Source: Azospirillum lipoferum (GTDB taxonomy: Bacteria; Pseudomonadota; Alphaproteobacteria; Azospirillales; Azospirillaceae). Taken from it: a stretch of DNA of 64,000 bases. Both the position numbers and the translations under genes were made by a program. Positions 8,262 through 17,116 of this stretch are shown here, piece after piece. A model generated the notes under the pieces. That model had not been told where the DNA came from. It made no database searches and saw nothing but the letters and a program-made list of their open reading frames with translations. Every line of letters begins with the position of its first letter. Position 1 is the stretch's first letter. The DNA lies in the NCBI RefSeq assembly GCF_024170005.1, contig NZ_JALJXJ010000013.1, positions 146,436-210,435 on the forward strand. The letters run 5' to 3'.

Positions 8262-10204
8262 TGTCCACCTCCACTCTTCCCGATCTGGCCGTCAATGACA
8301 CCCTGCCGAAGCTGCTGGCCCTGCATGCCCGCGACCATGGCGGCGACATCGCCATGCGCGAGAAGGATTTCGGCATCTGGCGCACCTTCACCTGGAGCCA
8401 GGTCCATGCCCGTGTCCGCGCCTTCGCGCTGGGCATGACCAAGCTCGGCGTCGTGCCGGGCGAGGTCGTCGGGCTTCTCGGCGACAACCGTCCCGACTGG
8501 GTGATGGGCGAGATCGCGACCCACGCGGTGCGCGGCTACAGCCTTGGCATCTACCGCGATGCGCTGGACGAGGAGGTCGCCTACCTCATCACCTATGCTG
8601 ATGTGAAGGTGGTGTTCGCCGAGGACGAGGAGCAGGTCGACAAGCTGCTGAACCTCGCCGAGCGGCTGCCGACCTTGCAGCACATCATCTATTCCGACCC
8701 GCGCGGCATGCGCAAATACCATGATCCCCGCCTGATGCCGGTCACCGAACTGGTGGCCATGGGCGAGGAACTGCATGCGCAGCAGCCGGACCTCTACGAC
8801 CGCATGGTCGCGGCGACCAGGGGGGAGGAGGTTGCCATCCTCTGCACCACGTCGGGCACCACGTCGAACCCGAAGATGGCGATGCTGCCGGCCGGCCGGC
8901 TGATCCGCCATGTCGCCAGCTATCTGTCGGCCGATCCCAAGGGGCCGGAGGACGAGTATGTCTCGGTCCTGCCGTTGTCCTGGATCATGGAGCAGGTCTA
9001 TGCGGTCGGCATGGGCATGGTGTCGCGGATGCGCGTGAACTTCGTCGAGGAAGCCGAGACGATGATGCACGATTTCCGCGAGATCGGACCGAGCTTCGTG
9101 CTGTTTGCCCCCCGCCTGTGGGAGGCCATCGCCGCCGACGTACGCGCCCGCATGATGGACGCTTCGCCCTTCAAGCAGAAGATGTTCGATCTCGGCATGA
9201 AGCTGGGGCTGGAGGCGCTGGCGAAGGGGCAGCGCTCGGCGATGGCCGACGCGATCCTGTTCAAGGCGCTGCGCGACCGGCTGGGCTTCACCAACCTTAA
9301 ATCGGCAGCGACCGGTGGTGCGGCTCTCGGTCCCGATACCTTCAAGTTCTTCCAGGCGCTGGGCGTGCCGCTACGCCAGATCTACGGCCAGACCGAGACG
9401 ATGGGCGCCTACACCGTCCATCGCGGCACCGACGTGGATTTCGACACGGTCGGCGTGCCGTTCGACGGCGGCATCGAGGTGAAGGTGATCGATCCCGACC
9501 ACAACGGCGTCGGCGAGGTCGTCACCCGCCACCCCAACATGTTCGCCGGCTATTACCGGAACGAGAAGGCGACCGTCGCCGACATGCGCGACGGCTGGAT
9601 GCACACCGGTGACGCCGGCTTCTTCGACAAGAAGGGCCATCTGGTCATCATCGACCGCATCAAGGACATCGCCACCACCGCGCGCGGCGACCGCTTCAGC
9701 CCGCAATATATCGAGAACAAGCTGAAGTTCAGCCCTTACGTGGCCGAGGCGGTGATCCTGGGCGACAAGCGCGACTATCTGTCGGCGATCGTCTGCATCC
9801 GCTTCTCCATCGTCGCCAAATGGGCGGAGAAGAACCGCATCGCCTTCACGACATACTCCGATCTGTCCTCGAAGCCGGAAGTGTACGAACTGCTGCGCAG
9901 CGAGGTGGAGCGGGTCAACCAGACGCTTCCCGAATACCAGCGCATCTCCAAGTTCCTGCTGCTCTACAAGGAGCTTGACGCCGACGACGGCGAGCTGACC
10001 CGCACCCGCAAGGTGCGCCGCGGCGTCGTCGCTGAGAAGTACGGCACCATCATCGACAGCATCTATGCCGGCCAGCCGAAGATCGACGTGGACACGACGA
10101 TCGCCTTCCAGGACGGCACCAAGCAGCGCATCCGCACGACGCTGACCGTCATCGATCTAGCTCCCGCCGCCGCCAAGGCGCCGCGGCAGCCGGTTGCGGC
10201 GTGA
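8261..10204 (+). CDS. Long-chain-type AMP-forming acyl-CoA synthetase
   Basis: A 647-residue ANL enzyme that would convert a carboxylate, ATP and CoA to acyl-CoA, AMP and PPi. The P-loop is intact (TTSGTTSNPKMAML). IYGQTETMGAY, the DGWMHTGDAGFF motif and RIKDIATTARGDRFSP are all present, and the C-terminal domain is complete. ATG 8261 has AGGAGG seven bases upstream and overlaps the stop of the ATPase gene (ATGA-type overlap), indicating translational coupling. Length and motifs place it with long-chain or bulky acyl-CoA ligases found inside HAAT transporter operons. Substrate not determined. Confidence 0.92.
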   Translation: MSTSTLPDLAVNDTLPKLLALHARDHGGDIAMREKDFGIWRTFTWSQVHARVRAFALGMTKLGVVPGEVVGLLGDNRPDWVMGEIATHAVRGYSLGIYRDALDEEVAYLITYADVKVVFAEDEEQVDKLLNLAERLPTLQHIIYSDPRGMRKYHDPRLMPVTELVAMGEELHAQQPDLYDRMVAATRGEEVAILCTTSGTTSNPKMAMLPAGRLIRHVASYLSADPKGPEDEYVSVLPLSWIMEQVYAVGMGMVSRMRVNFVEEAETMMHDFREIGPSFVLFAPRLWEAIAADVRARMMDASPFKQKMFDLGMKLGLEALAKGQRSAMADAILFKALRDRLGFTNLKSAATGGAALGPDTFKFFQALGVPLRQIYGQTETMGAYTVHRGTDVDFDTVGVPFDGGIEVKVIDPDHNGVGEVVTRHPNMFAGYYRNEKATVADMRDGWMHTGDAGFFDKKGHLVIIDRIKDIATTARGDRFSPQYIENKLKFSPYVAEAVILGDKRDYLSAIVCIRFSIVAKWAEKNRIAFTTYSDLSSKPEVYELLRSEVERVNQTLPEYQRISKFLLLYKELDADDGELTRTRKVRRGVVAEKYGTIIDSIYAGQPKIDVDTTIAFQDGTKQRIRTTLTVIDLAPAAAKAPRQPVAA

Positions 10205-10224
10205 CGCTTATGTGCATGGAACTG

Positions 10225-10330
10225 ACCCCTCTCCCCCCCGGGGAGAGGATGGGTGAGGGGGAACCGCCTGCCGGACGCTCCTCGCCATGCAACCCCCTCA
10301 CCCTAACCCTCTCCCCGGGGGGGAGAGGGA
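10225..10330. repeat. Paired inverted intergenic repeat (REP/BIME-like)
   Basis: Two C/G-rich palindromic units in opposite orientation. The left unit (10225-10261) has CCCTCTCCCC...GGGGAGAGG followed by ATGGGTGAGGGG; the right unit (10292-10330) is its near reverse complement. Together they can form a long cruciform or RNA hairpin between the ligase and permease genes. Such dispersed units are widespread in high-GC proteobacteria and often modulate downstream expression or mRNA decay. Confidence 0.8.
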
Positions 10331-10361
10331 ATAACGCGATCCTCACGGGCGAGGCCACGCC

Positions 10362-11249
10362 ATGACCCTTCTATTTCAGCTTCTCGTCAACGGCCTGATC
10401 GTCGGCGCGCTGTATGGCGTGGTCGCCATGTCCTTCGTGCTGATCTACAAGGCCAGCCGCATCGTCAACTTCGCGCAGGGCGAATTCCTGCTGATCGGCG
10501 CCTGGACCTGCTGGTGGCTTCTCACCAGTTGGCAGCTGCCCTTCTGGATCGGCTTCCCGATCACGCTGGCCTTCATGCTGGCCTTCGGCGTCATCCTGCA
10601 GATCGTCGTGCTGCGGCCGATGATCGGCGAGCCGATCATCTCCGTCATCATGGTGACGATCGGCCTGTCCATCGTCTTCCAGGCGGCGATGAAGTGGATG
10701 TTCGGCGTCTTCGCCAAGCCCTTCCCGCCGATCTTCGCCAGTCCCACCATGAATTTGTTCGGGCTGGAGGTGCAGACCGTCTACGTCATGTCGCTGGTTA
10801 TCTCGATCCTGATCATGGCGGGCTTTGGCTGGTTCTTCAAATATTCGCGGGTCGGCCTCGCCATGCGGGCCACCGCCTTCGACCAGCAGGTGGCGCAGTC
10901 GCTGGGCATCTCGGTCCGCCACATGTTCGCGATGAGCTGGGCGATCTCCGCCATGGTGTCGGCGGTGGCCGGCGTCACGGTGGGTGTGGTCAACGGCGTG
11001 TCGTCGGCGCTGTCCTTCTTCGGCATCAAGGTGTTCCCGGCGGTGATCCTGGGCGGCCTCGACAGCGTCATCGGCGCCGTGGTCGGCGGCCTGATCGTCG
11101 GCGTGCTGGAAAACATGGCGCACTACCTGGACAGCCAGTGGCTGAACTGGGGCAACATGTACGAGATCGCGCCCTTCTACGTCCTGATCGCCATCCTGAT
11201 GATCAAGCCCTACGGCCTGTTCGGCACCAAAGACATCGAGCGCGTGTGA
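10362..11249 (+). CDS. Branched-chain-type ABC transporter permease (LivH-like)
   Basis: A 295-residue, highly hydrophobic inner-membrane permease with about eight helices. It opens with the family hallmark LVNGLIVGALYGVVAMSFVLIYKASRIVNFAQGEF. The conserved loop SRVGLAMRATAFDQQVAQSLGI, a coupling-helix region seen in LivH proteins, is present, as is GGLDSVIGAVVGGLIVG near the end. It pairs with the LivM-like permease 7 bp downstream. The REP-like palindrome upstream could reduce its expression relative to the first two genes. Confidence 0.94.
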   Translation: MTLLFQLLVNGLIVGALYGVVAMSFVLIYKASRIVNFAQGEFLLIGAWTCWWLLTSWQLPFWIGFPITLAFMLAFGVILQIVVLRPMIGEPIISVIMVTIGLSIVFQAAMKWMFGVFAKPFPPIFASPTMNLFGLEVQTVYVMSLVISILIMAGFGWFFKYSRVGLAMRATAFDQQVAQSLGISVRHMFAMSWAISAMVSAVAGVTVGVVNGVSSALSFFGIKVFPAVILGGLDSVIGAVVGGLIVGVLENMAHYLDSQWLNWGNMYEIAPFYVLIAILMIKPYGLFGTKDIERV

Positions 11250-11256
11250 GGCCCCC

Positions 11257-12330
11257 ATGGCATCCGTCAGCATCATCCCGAGCGGCGATTACAAGACGTC
11301 CTACGGGTCCGACACCACCATCTTCCCGACCAGGACCAGCCGCAACTTCGCGATCCTGGGCGTGATCCTGCTGCTGGCCTGTCCGGCCTTCATGGACCGC
11401 TACTGGCTCAGCCTGCTGATCCAGATCGGCTATCTCGGCATCGCCGCGCTGGGCCTGAACATCCTGGTCGGCTTCACCGGCCAGATCTCCATCGGCCATT
11501 CCGCCTTCTTCGGTTTCGGCGCCTTCGCCTCGGCCTGGGCCAGCAACAGCCTGGGCGTTCCGGTGGCGCTCGCCATCCCGCTGGCCGGCGTGATGACGAC
11601 GCTGGTCGGGCTGCTGTTCGGCATGCCGGCGGCGCGGCTGAAGGGCCTGTATCTCGCCATCGCCACGCTGGCGGCGCAGTACATCCTGCAGGACTTCTTC
11701 GCGCGGGCCGACTGGTTCACCGGCGGCACCGCCGGCACCATCGCCGAGCCGCTGACCATCTTCGGCTTTGCCTTCGACACCGACGAGCGCTTCTTCTACG
11801 TGGCGCTGGTGGCGCTGGTGGTGATGTACATCCTGGCCACCAACCTGATGCGGACCCGCGACGGCCGCGCCCTGGTGGCGGTGCGCGACCATTATCTCTC
11901 CGCCGAGATCATGGGCATCAACCTGACGAAGTACCGGACGATGTCCTTCGGCATCTCCGCCTTCTATGCCGGTATCGGCGGCGCGCTGTACGCCCACTAT
12001 CTCCAGTTCGTGTCGGTCGAGGGCTTCACCATCCTCTTCTCGATCCAGTTCCTGGGCATGATCATCATCGGCGGGCTGGGATCGATCATGGGCACGCTGA
12101 TGGGCACCGCCTTCATGGTCTTCCTGCCGGAGGCGATGCAGGCGCTGACCAAGCTGGTCAGCGGCACCGCGCTCGATACCGCGCTGAACCTGAAGGACAA
12201 CATCGCCTTCCTGCGCGAGATGTCGATTGGCCTCGTCATCATCCTGTTCCTGGTGTTCGAGCCCGACGGGCTGGCCCACCGCTGGAAGCAGATCAAGGCC
12301 TACTGGAAGCTCTATCCCTTCTCGCACTGA
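11257..12330 (+). CDS. Branched-chain-type ABC transporter permease (LivM-like)
   Basis: A 357-residue inner-membrane permease. A polar N-terminus of about 30 residues precedes the first helix. LivM family markers include GLNILVGFTGQISIGHSAFFGFGAF, RDHYLSAEIMGINLTKYR and GGLGSIMGTLMGTAFM. It forms the heterodimeric channel with the preceding LivH-like permease. The end (ADGLAHRWKQIKAYWK-type basic tail) is usual for the family. Confidence 0.94.
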   Translation: MASVSIIPSGDYKTSYGSDTTIFPTRTSRNFAILGVILLLACPAFMDRYWLSLLIQIGYLGIAALGLNILVGFTGQISIGHSAFFGFGAFASAWASNSLGVPVALAIPLAGVMTTLVGLLFGMPAARLKGLYLAIATLAAQYILQDFFARADWFTGGTAGTIAEPLTIFGFAFDTDERFFYVALVALVVMYILATNLMRTRDGRALVAVRDHYLSAEIMGINLTKYRTMSFGISAFYAGIGGALYAHYLQFVSVEGFTILFSIQFLGMIIIGGLGSIMGTLMGTAFMVFLPEAMQALTKLVSGTALDTALNLKDNIAFLREMSIGLVIILFLVFEPDGLAHRWKQIKAYWKLYPFSH

Positions 12331-12383
12331 TCCTGACGCTTTCGCCGATCAACAAACAGAACAGAATGGGGAGTAAACGCACC

Positions 12384-13664
12384 ATGTCGATCAAGACCGC
12401 GCTGTTCGCGACTTCGGCTCTTCTGCTGGCGACCTCCGCCACCGCTTATGCCGACATTCCGGTCGGCCATCTGGCGGACCAGTCCGGCGCCACCTCGGAC
12501 GTCGGCGTGCCCTATGCGCAGGGCGTCGCGGACGCGCTGGCCTACATCAATTCCAAGGGCGGCATCAACGGCACCAAGCTGGCGGTCGACACCGTTGACT
12601 ATGGCTATCAGGCGCCGCGCGCGATCAGCCAGTACAAGAAGTGGTCGTCGGGCAGCGACAAGATCGCCGCCCTCCAGGGCTGGGGCACCGCCGATACCGA
12701 GGCGCTGACCGGCTTCGTCGGCAAGGACGAGATCCCGGCCTATTCCGGTTCCTACTCCGGCCACCTGACCGACCCGACCGGCAAGGGTCCGCACGGCTCC
12801 AAGCCGGCGCCCTACAACTTCTTCTACGGTCCATCCTATTCCGACGCGTTGCGTGGCATGCTGATGTGGGCGGCGGAGGACTGGAAGAAGCAGGGCGGCC
12901 AGGGCAAGCCGAAATACGTCCACATGGGTGCCAACCACCCCTATCCCAACGCGCCCAAGGATGCCGGCGAGCAGCTGGCCAAGGAGCTGGGCTTCGACGT
13001 GCTGCCGGCCGTGCAGTTCGCCCTGACCCCCGGCGACTACACCGCCCAATGCCTGACCCTGAAGGAGGCCGGCGCCAACTACGCCTATCTCGGCAACACT
13101 GCCGGCTCCAACATCTCGGTGCTGAAGGCCTGCCAGACGGTCGGCGCCAAGGTGCAGTTCATGGGCAATGTCTGGGGCATGGACGAGAACGCCGCCAAGG
13201 CCGCCGGCGCTGCCGCCAACGGCGTGGTGTTTCCGATGCGCACCGCCGTGACCTGGAATGCCGAGGTGCCGGGCATGAAGACGCTGAAGGACATCTCCAA
13301 GATCTCCGACGCGTCGGGCAACGCCTACCGCCCGGTGCATTACATGGCCGGCGTCTGCACCGCCTTCTACATGAAGGAGGCGATGGACTGGGCGTCGAAG
13401 AACGGCGGCGTCACCGGCCCCAACATCCGCAAGGCGATGTACCAGAAGAAGGATTGGGTCCCGGCCGGGCTGGAGGGCGTCTGCGTTCCCTCGACCTGGA
13501 CCGACGCCGACCACCGCGGCATGACGGCGGTCAACATCTACCGCGCCCAGGTGACGGGCGACACCGGCGCCAGTGTCGCCGATCTGGTCAAGGCCGGCAC
13601 CATCAAGCTGGAGAAGCTGACCACCGTCGACGTTCCGCGCAAGCCGGAATGGCTGGGCTGGTAA
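12384..13664 (+). CDS. Periplasmic substrate-binding protein of the HAAT family
   Basis: A 426-residue peripheral-binding protein (Peripla_BP_6 type). The signal peptide is MSIKTALFATSALLLATSATAYA, with cleavage before DIPVGHLADQSG. The fold markers are ALAYINSKGGINGTKLAVDTVDYG, IAALQGWGTADTEALTGFV and GEQLAKELGFDV. ATG 12384 was preferred over 12366 because it starts the signal peptide and has GGGGAG 10 bases upstream. It would deliver substrate to the LivHM-like permeases. The family includes leucine-, amide-, aromatic-acid- and fatty-acid-type binders; nothing in the sequence settles which. Confidence 0.93.
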   Translation: MSIKTALFATSALLLATSATAYADIPVGHLADQSGATSDVGVPYAQGVADALAYINSKGGINGTKLAVDTVDYGYQAPRAISQYKKWSSGSDKIAALQGWGTADTEALTGFVGKDEIPAYSGSYSGHLTDPTGKGPHGSKPAPYNFFYGPSYSDALRGMLMWAAEDWKKQGGQGKPKYVHMGANHPYPNAPKDAGEQLAKELGFDVLPAVQFALTPGDYTAQCLTLKEAGANYAYLGNTAGSNISVLKACQTVGAKVQFMGNVWGMDENAAKAAGAAANGVVFPMRTAVTWNAEVPGMKTLKDISKISDASGNAYRPVHYMAGVCTAFYMKEAMDWASKNGGVTGPNIRKAMYQKKDWVPAGLEGVCVPSTWTDADHRGMTAVNIYRAQVTGDTGASVADLVKAGTIKLEKLTTVDVPRKPEWLGW

Positions 13665-13678
13665 GCCGCTGAGTACCC

Positions 13679-13709
13679 GGCGCCTCCGTACTTCATCGAC
13701 GGGGGCGCC
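13679..13709 (+). terminator. Intra-operon hairpin after the binding-protein gene
   Basis: GGCGCCTCCGT and ACGGGGGCGCC form an 11-bp stem with one mismatch around a 9-nt loop, 15 nt after the binding-protein stop. There is no T-tract. It may stabilise the abundant binding-protein transcript or partly terminate before the second ATPase gene. Confidence 0.5.
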
Positions 13710-13752
13710 CCCTTCTTCCGACCGGTCATCTTCCGAAAAGCTCAGGTGCCGC

Positions 13753-14607
13753 ATGCTGAACACCGCCACGGCCGCTTCGACCAATGTTCCAGTCGCGCCA
13801 CCCGTCACGGCTGCGAAGCGGATGATGCTGTCCGTCAACAACATCGAGGTCGTCTACAACGACGTGATCCTCGTGCTCCGCGGCCTCAGCCTGGAGGTGC
13901 CGGAGGGTGAGATCGTGGCCCTGCTGGGTGCCAACGGCGCTGGCAAGTCGACGACGCTGAAGGCGATCTCCGGCCTGCTGAAGACCGAGGACGGCGAGGT
14001 CACCCGTGGCGACATCACCTTCGCCGGCGAGCGCATCAACGGCATCGACCCCGACCGGATCGTCCGCAAGGGCATCTTCCAGGTGATGGAGGGCCGGCGC
14101 ATCATCGCCGACATGACCTGCCTGGAAAACCTGCGCCTCGGTGCCTACACCCGCCGCGACAATGGGGTGAAGGACGACCTGGACATGGTCTTCAGCTATT
14201 TTCCCCGGCTGAAGGAGCGCACCGGCCTTGCCGGCTACCTGTCCGGCGGCGAGCAGCAGATGCTGGCGATCGGCCGCGCGATGATGGCCCGGCCGAAGCT
14301 GATCCTGATGGACGAGCCCAGCATGGGCCTGTCGCCCCTGATGGTGAAGGAAGTGTTCAGCATCGTCCAGCAGATCAACAAGGACCTTGGCGTCACCATC
14401 CTGCTGGTGGAGCAGAACGCCCGCATGGCCCTCCAGGCCGCAACCCGCGGCTACATCATGGAGAACGGCAAGGTCGTGCTGGACGGCACCGCCGAAGAGC
14501 TGCGCAACAACGAGGACGTGAAGGAATTCTACCTCGGCGGCGGCAACGAGGAGCGCAAGAGTTTCAAGAATCTGAAGAGCTTCAAGCGGCGCAAACGCTG
14601 GATTTGA
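13753..14607 (+). CDS. Branched-chain-type ABC transporter ATPase (LivF-like)
   Basis: A 284-residue ATPase of the LivF branch. Walker A is GANGAGKST, the signature is YLSGGEQQMLAIGRA, Walker B is LILMDEPSMGLS and the switch region is ILLVEQNARMA. LivF hallmarks are KGIFQVMEGRRIIADMTCLENL and AEELRNNEDVKEFYLGG. An unusual basic tail, KSFKNLKSFKRRKRWI, follows the normal family end. It dimerises with the LivG-like ATPase encoded first in the operon. Confidence 0.94.
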   Translation: MLNTATAASTNVPVAPPVTAAKRMMLSVNNIEVVYNDVILVLRGLSLEVPEGEIVALLGANGAGKSTTLKAISGLLKTEDGEVTRGDITFAGERINGIDPDRIVRKGIFQVMEGRRIIADMTCLENLRLGAYTRRDNGVKDDLDMVFSYFPRLKERTGLAGYLSGGEQQMLAIGRAMMARPKLILMDEPSMGLSPLMVKEVFSIVQQINKDLGVTILLVEQNARMALQAATRGYIMENGKVVLDGTAEELRNNEDVKEFYLGGGNEERKSFKNLKSFKRRKRWI

Positions 14608-14692
14608 GGGGAGTGGCCGGGCGTCAGCGTGCCGATGCCCCACCGCCGATGCCCGCCACCTGATCGGCCGACCCCTGAACGGACGAACGACC

Positions 14693-15922
14693 ATGACCGA
14701 TTACTACGACGACCTCGAAACCCGTTCCTCCGACCGGCGCGAGGCCGAACAGTTCGCGGCGCTGCCCGCCCATCTGCACTACGCCAAGGACGCGTCCCCC
14801 TATTTCCGCCGGCTGCTGGCCGACATCGACCCGGCGGCGATCCACGACCGCAACGCGCTCGCCACCCTGCCGGTGACGCGCAAGACCGACCTAATCGCGC
14901 TCCAGCAGGAAAATCCGCCCTTTGGCGGTCTGGCTGCGGTGGAGATCGGCCGGCTGGCCCGTGTCTTCGCCTCTCCTGGCCCGATCCATGATCCGGAACC
15001 GCATGGCGTCGATCCCTGGCGCAGCGCCCGCGCGCTGTTCGCCGCCGGCTTCCGCGCCGGCGACCTCGCCCACAACTGCTTCGCCTACCACCTGACCCCC
15101 GCCGGATCGATGTTCGAGACGGGGGCGCATGCCATCGGCTGTGCCGTCATCCCGGCCGGCACTGGCAACACCGAGATGCAGGCCCAGGTCGTCGCCAGCC
15201 TGAAGCCGTGCGGCTATATCGGCACGCCCGATTTCCTGAAGACCATCCTGGAGAAGGGCGACGCGCTGGGGCTGGACGTCTCCTCCATCCGCATCGCCTG
15301 CGTGTCGGGCGGCCCCTATCTGCCCGACGCCCGCGCCTTCTACGAAGCGCGTGGGCTGGAGGTCACCCAGTGCTACGGCACCGCCGACCTCGGCATCGTT
15401 GCCTATGAGACCGCGGCGCGCTCCGGGTTGGTGGTGAACGAGGGTTGCATCGTCGAGATCGTCCGCCCCGGCACCGGCGACCCGGTTCCCGATGGCGAGG
15501 TGGGCGAGGTGGTGGTGACCATCTTCAATCCGGCCTATCCGCTGATCCGCTTCGCCACCGGCGACCTGTCGGCGGTGCTGCCGGGCGCCAGCCCCTGCGG
15601 CCGGACCAACATGCGGCTGAGGGGCTGGATGGGCCGCGCCGACCAGACCACCAAGGTCAAGGGCATGTTCGTCCACCCGAGCCAGGTCGCCGAGGTGCTG
15701 CGCCGCCATCCCCAGGTCGCCCGCGCTCGTCTGGTCGTCGGCCGCCAGGACGCCAGCGACACCATGACCCTGCGCTGCGAAGCGGAGGAGACCGGCGAGG
15801 CGCTGTCGACCGTCATCCGCGAGACCCTGGCGTCGGTGACGAAGCTGAAGGGGGCGGTCGAGTTCGTCGCGCCGGGGAGTTTGCCGAATGACGGCAAGGT
15901 GATCGACGACACACGGGGGTAA
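14693..15922 (+). CDS. PaaK-like AMP-binding protein with an altered P-loop
   Basis: A 409-residue member of the phenylacetate-CoA ligase branch of the ANL superfamily, somewhat shorter than typical PaaK. Present: CYGTADLGIVAYE (A5 motif region), LIRFATGDLSAVL, the hinge region RLRGWMGRADQTTKVKGMFV and a C-terminal domain ending near PNDGKVIDD, which keeps a lysine. The usual Gly-rich ATP loop (SSGTTGKPT) is replaced by FASPGPIHDPEP. Either this subfamily binds ATP differently or the protein is not a ligase. It closes the transporter operon, 85 bp after the LivF-like gene. Substrate unknown; aromatic or short branched acids are the usual guess for PaaK relatives. Confidence 0.87.
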   Translation: MTDYYDDLETRSSDRREAEQFAALPAHLHYAKDASPYFRRLLADIDPAAIHDRNALATLPVTRKTDLIALQQENPPFGGLAAVEIGRLARVFASPGPIHDPEPHGVDPWRSARALFAAGFRAGDLAHNCFAYHLTPAGSMFETGAHAIGCAVIPAGTGNTEMQAQVVASLKPCGYIGTPDFLKTILEKGDALGLDVSSIRIACVSGGPYLPDARAFYEARGLEVTQCYGTADLGIVAYETAARSGLVVNEGCIVEIVRPGTGDPVPDGEVGEVVVTIFNPAYPLIRFATGDLSAVLPGASPCGRTNMRLRGWMGRADQTTKVKGMFVHPSQVAEVLRRHPQVARARLVVGRQDASDTMTLRCEAEETGEALSTVIRETLASVTKLKGAVEFVAPGSLPNDGKVIDDTRG

Positions 15923-15925
15923 GAT

Positions 15926-15950
15926 GTTGCGGCGGGATGCCCGCCGCAAC
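15926..15950. terminator. Bidirectional hairpin between convergent genes
   Basis: GTTGCGGCGGG and CCCGCCGCAAC form a perfect 11-bp stem with a 3-nt loop (ATG), starting 4 bp after the PaaK-like stop and 16 bp before the convergent GST stop. No U-run follows, so termination strength is uncertain. Confidence 0.6.
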
Positions 15951-15965
15951 GGCCTTGATACTACC

Positions 15966-16589
15966 TCAGCACTCGGCATCTGCCGACGGCATCAGCTCGT
16001 ACTGCGGCTTGTAGCCCGGCTGGGTGCGGATGCGGTCTGCCCAGGCCTTGACGTTGGGATAGTCCTTCTCATCGACCGCGGATTCGCTCAGCAGGTCGAT
16101 CCAGGGGAAGGCGAAGATGTCGGCGATGGTCAGCCGTTCGCTCTCAATGTAGCTGTGGCCGGCCAGATGCTGGTCGAACAGTTTCAGCCCGCTGGCCGCC
16201 GAGGCGTCGAGCCAGGGCAGGGCGTTGGCGTCGCCGTTGAACTTGCGCACCGCACGGGCACGCTGGACCGGCAGCAGCACGTCGGCCAGCCAGCTCAGCC
16301 ATTCGGCAAGCCGCAGCTTCTCCGCCTCGTCGCGGCCACCGAACTGGCCGGTCTGTTCGGCCAGATAGGTCAGGATCACGCTGGATTCCGAGATCGAATG
16401 GTCGCCATGCACCAGCGTCGGCACCCGGCCGAAGCGGTTGATCGCCTGATATTCCGGAGACTTCTGCTGACCGGCCCGCAGATCGAGATGGCGGTACCGG
16501 AAGGGGATACCGGCCAGCCGGAAGAACAGGGCGATGCGGCTCGCGGGCTGGGAATTCACGTTGCCGTAAAGGATGAAGGGCGCGGTCAC
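15966..16589 (-). CDS. Glutathione S-transferase family protein
   Basis: A 207-residue protein with the thioredoxin-like N-terminal domain (ILYGNVNSQPASRIALFF; INRFGRVPTLVHGDHSISESSVILTYL, with cis-Pro and the SES glutathione-contact motif) and the all-helical C-terminal domain (LTIADIFAFPWIDLL, the N-capping region). The start is GTG 16589, with GGGAG upstream. Theta-like GSTs of this type conjugate or reduce glutathione adducts. No adjacent gene indicates the substrate. Confidence 0.92.
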   Translation of the reverse strand: MTAPFILYGNVNSQPASRIALFFRLAGIPFRYRHLDLRAGQQKSPEYQAINRFGRVPTLVHGDHSISESSVILTYLAEQTGQFGGRDEAEKLRLAEWLSWLADVLLPVQRARAVRKFNGDANALPWLDASAASGLKLFDQHLAGHSYIESERLTIADIFAFPWIDLLSESAVDEKDYPNVKAWADRIRTQPGYKPQYELMPSADAEC

Positions 16590-16707
16590 GATCTCTGTCT
16601 CCCTGATTTGCGGCCCGAACGGGTCGGGACCGGTGTTGCCGGGAGGATGGCCTCAACCACCCCGGCCGCGCCAGTGGAAAGCGTGGCCGGGCTCCGCATG
16701 GGTAGCC

Positions 16708-16944
16708 TCAGGCTGGCCGCCGCAGCGCCAGCCCCGACGCGGCGATGCGGAAGCCGCCGTCCGGCGTCGGCTCCACCGCTTCGCCGTCGACGAGGCGATA
16801 GCTCTTGCCCTCCGGCACCCAGCCGGCGGGACCGCGGAAGGTCACCATCTGGATGAAGCTGGTCATCTCGACCACCGCATGGACGCTGCCGTCCTCGGCC
16901 GTCGCCTCGAAGCGGTCCGTCTCCATCTCCTGACGCAAAGGCAT
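16708..16944 (-). CDS. Small conserved-looking hypothetical protein (78 aa)
   Basis: Begins MPLRQEMETDRFEATAEDGS and contains a beta-rich core (VHAVVEMTSFIQMVTF, SYRLVDGEAVEPTPDGGFRI). ATG 16944 has an excellent GGAGGG ribosome-binding site, so an extended upstream start is not needed. No signal peptide or membrane segment. It is divergent from the beta-lactamase gene, with about 170 bp between. Function not recognised. Confidence 0.75.
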   Translation of the reverse strand: MPLRQEMETDRFEATAEDGSVHAVVEMTSFIQMVTFRGPAGWVPEGKSYRLVDGEAVEPTPDGGFRIAASGLALRRPA

Positions 16945-17116
16945 CGGCCTGCTCCCTCCCTCATCCGCCTCTTGCCGCGGTGCCCCATAGCCTGCCATGG
17001 CGACACGCTGGCAAGGCATAAGTTTAATTATGGTCTTCCGCGAGGAAAGCTCGTTTGCCGGCCTTCGTCGGGATTTCTATCGTCCGGCCATCGCAACGAC
17101 GCGGAGGGAGGTTGGA

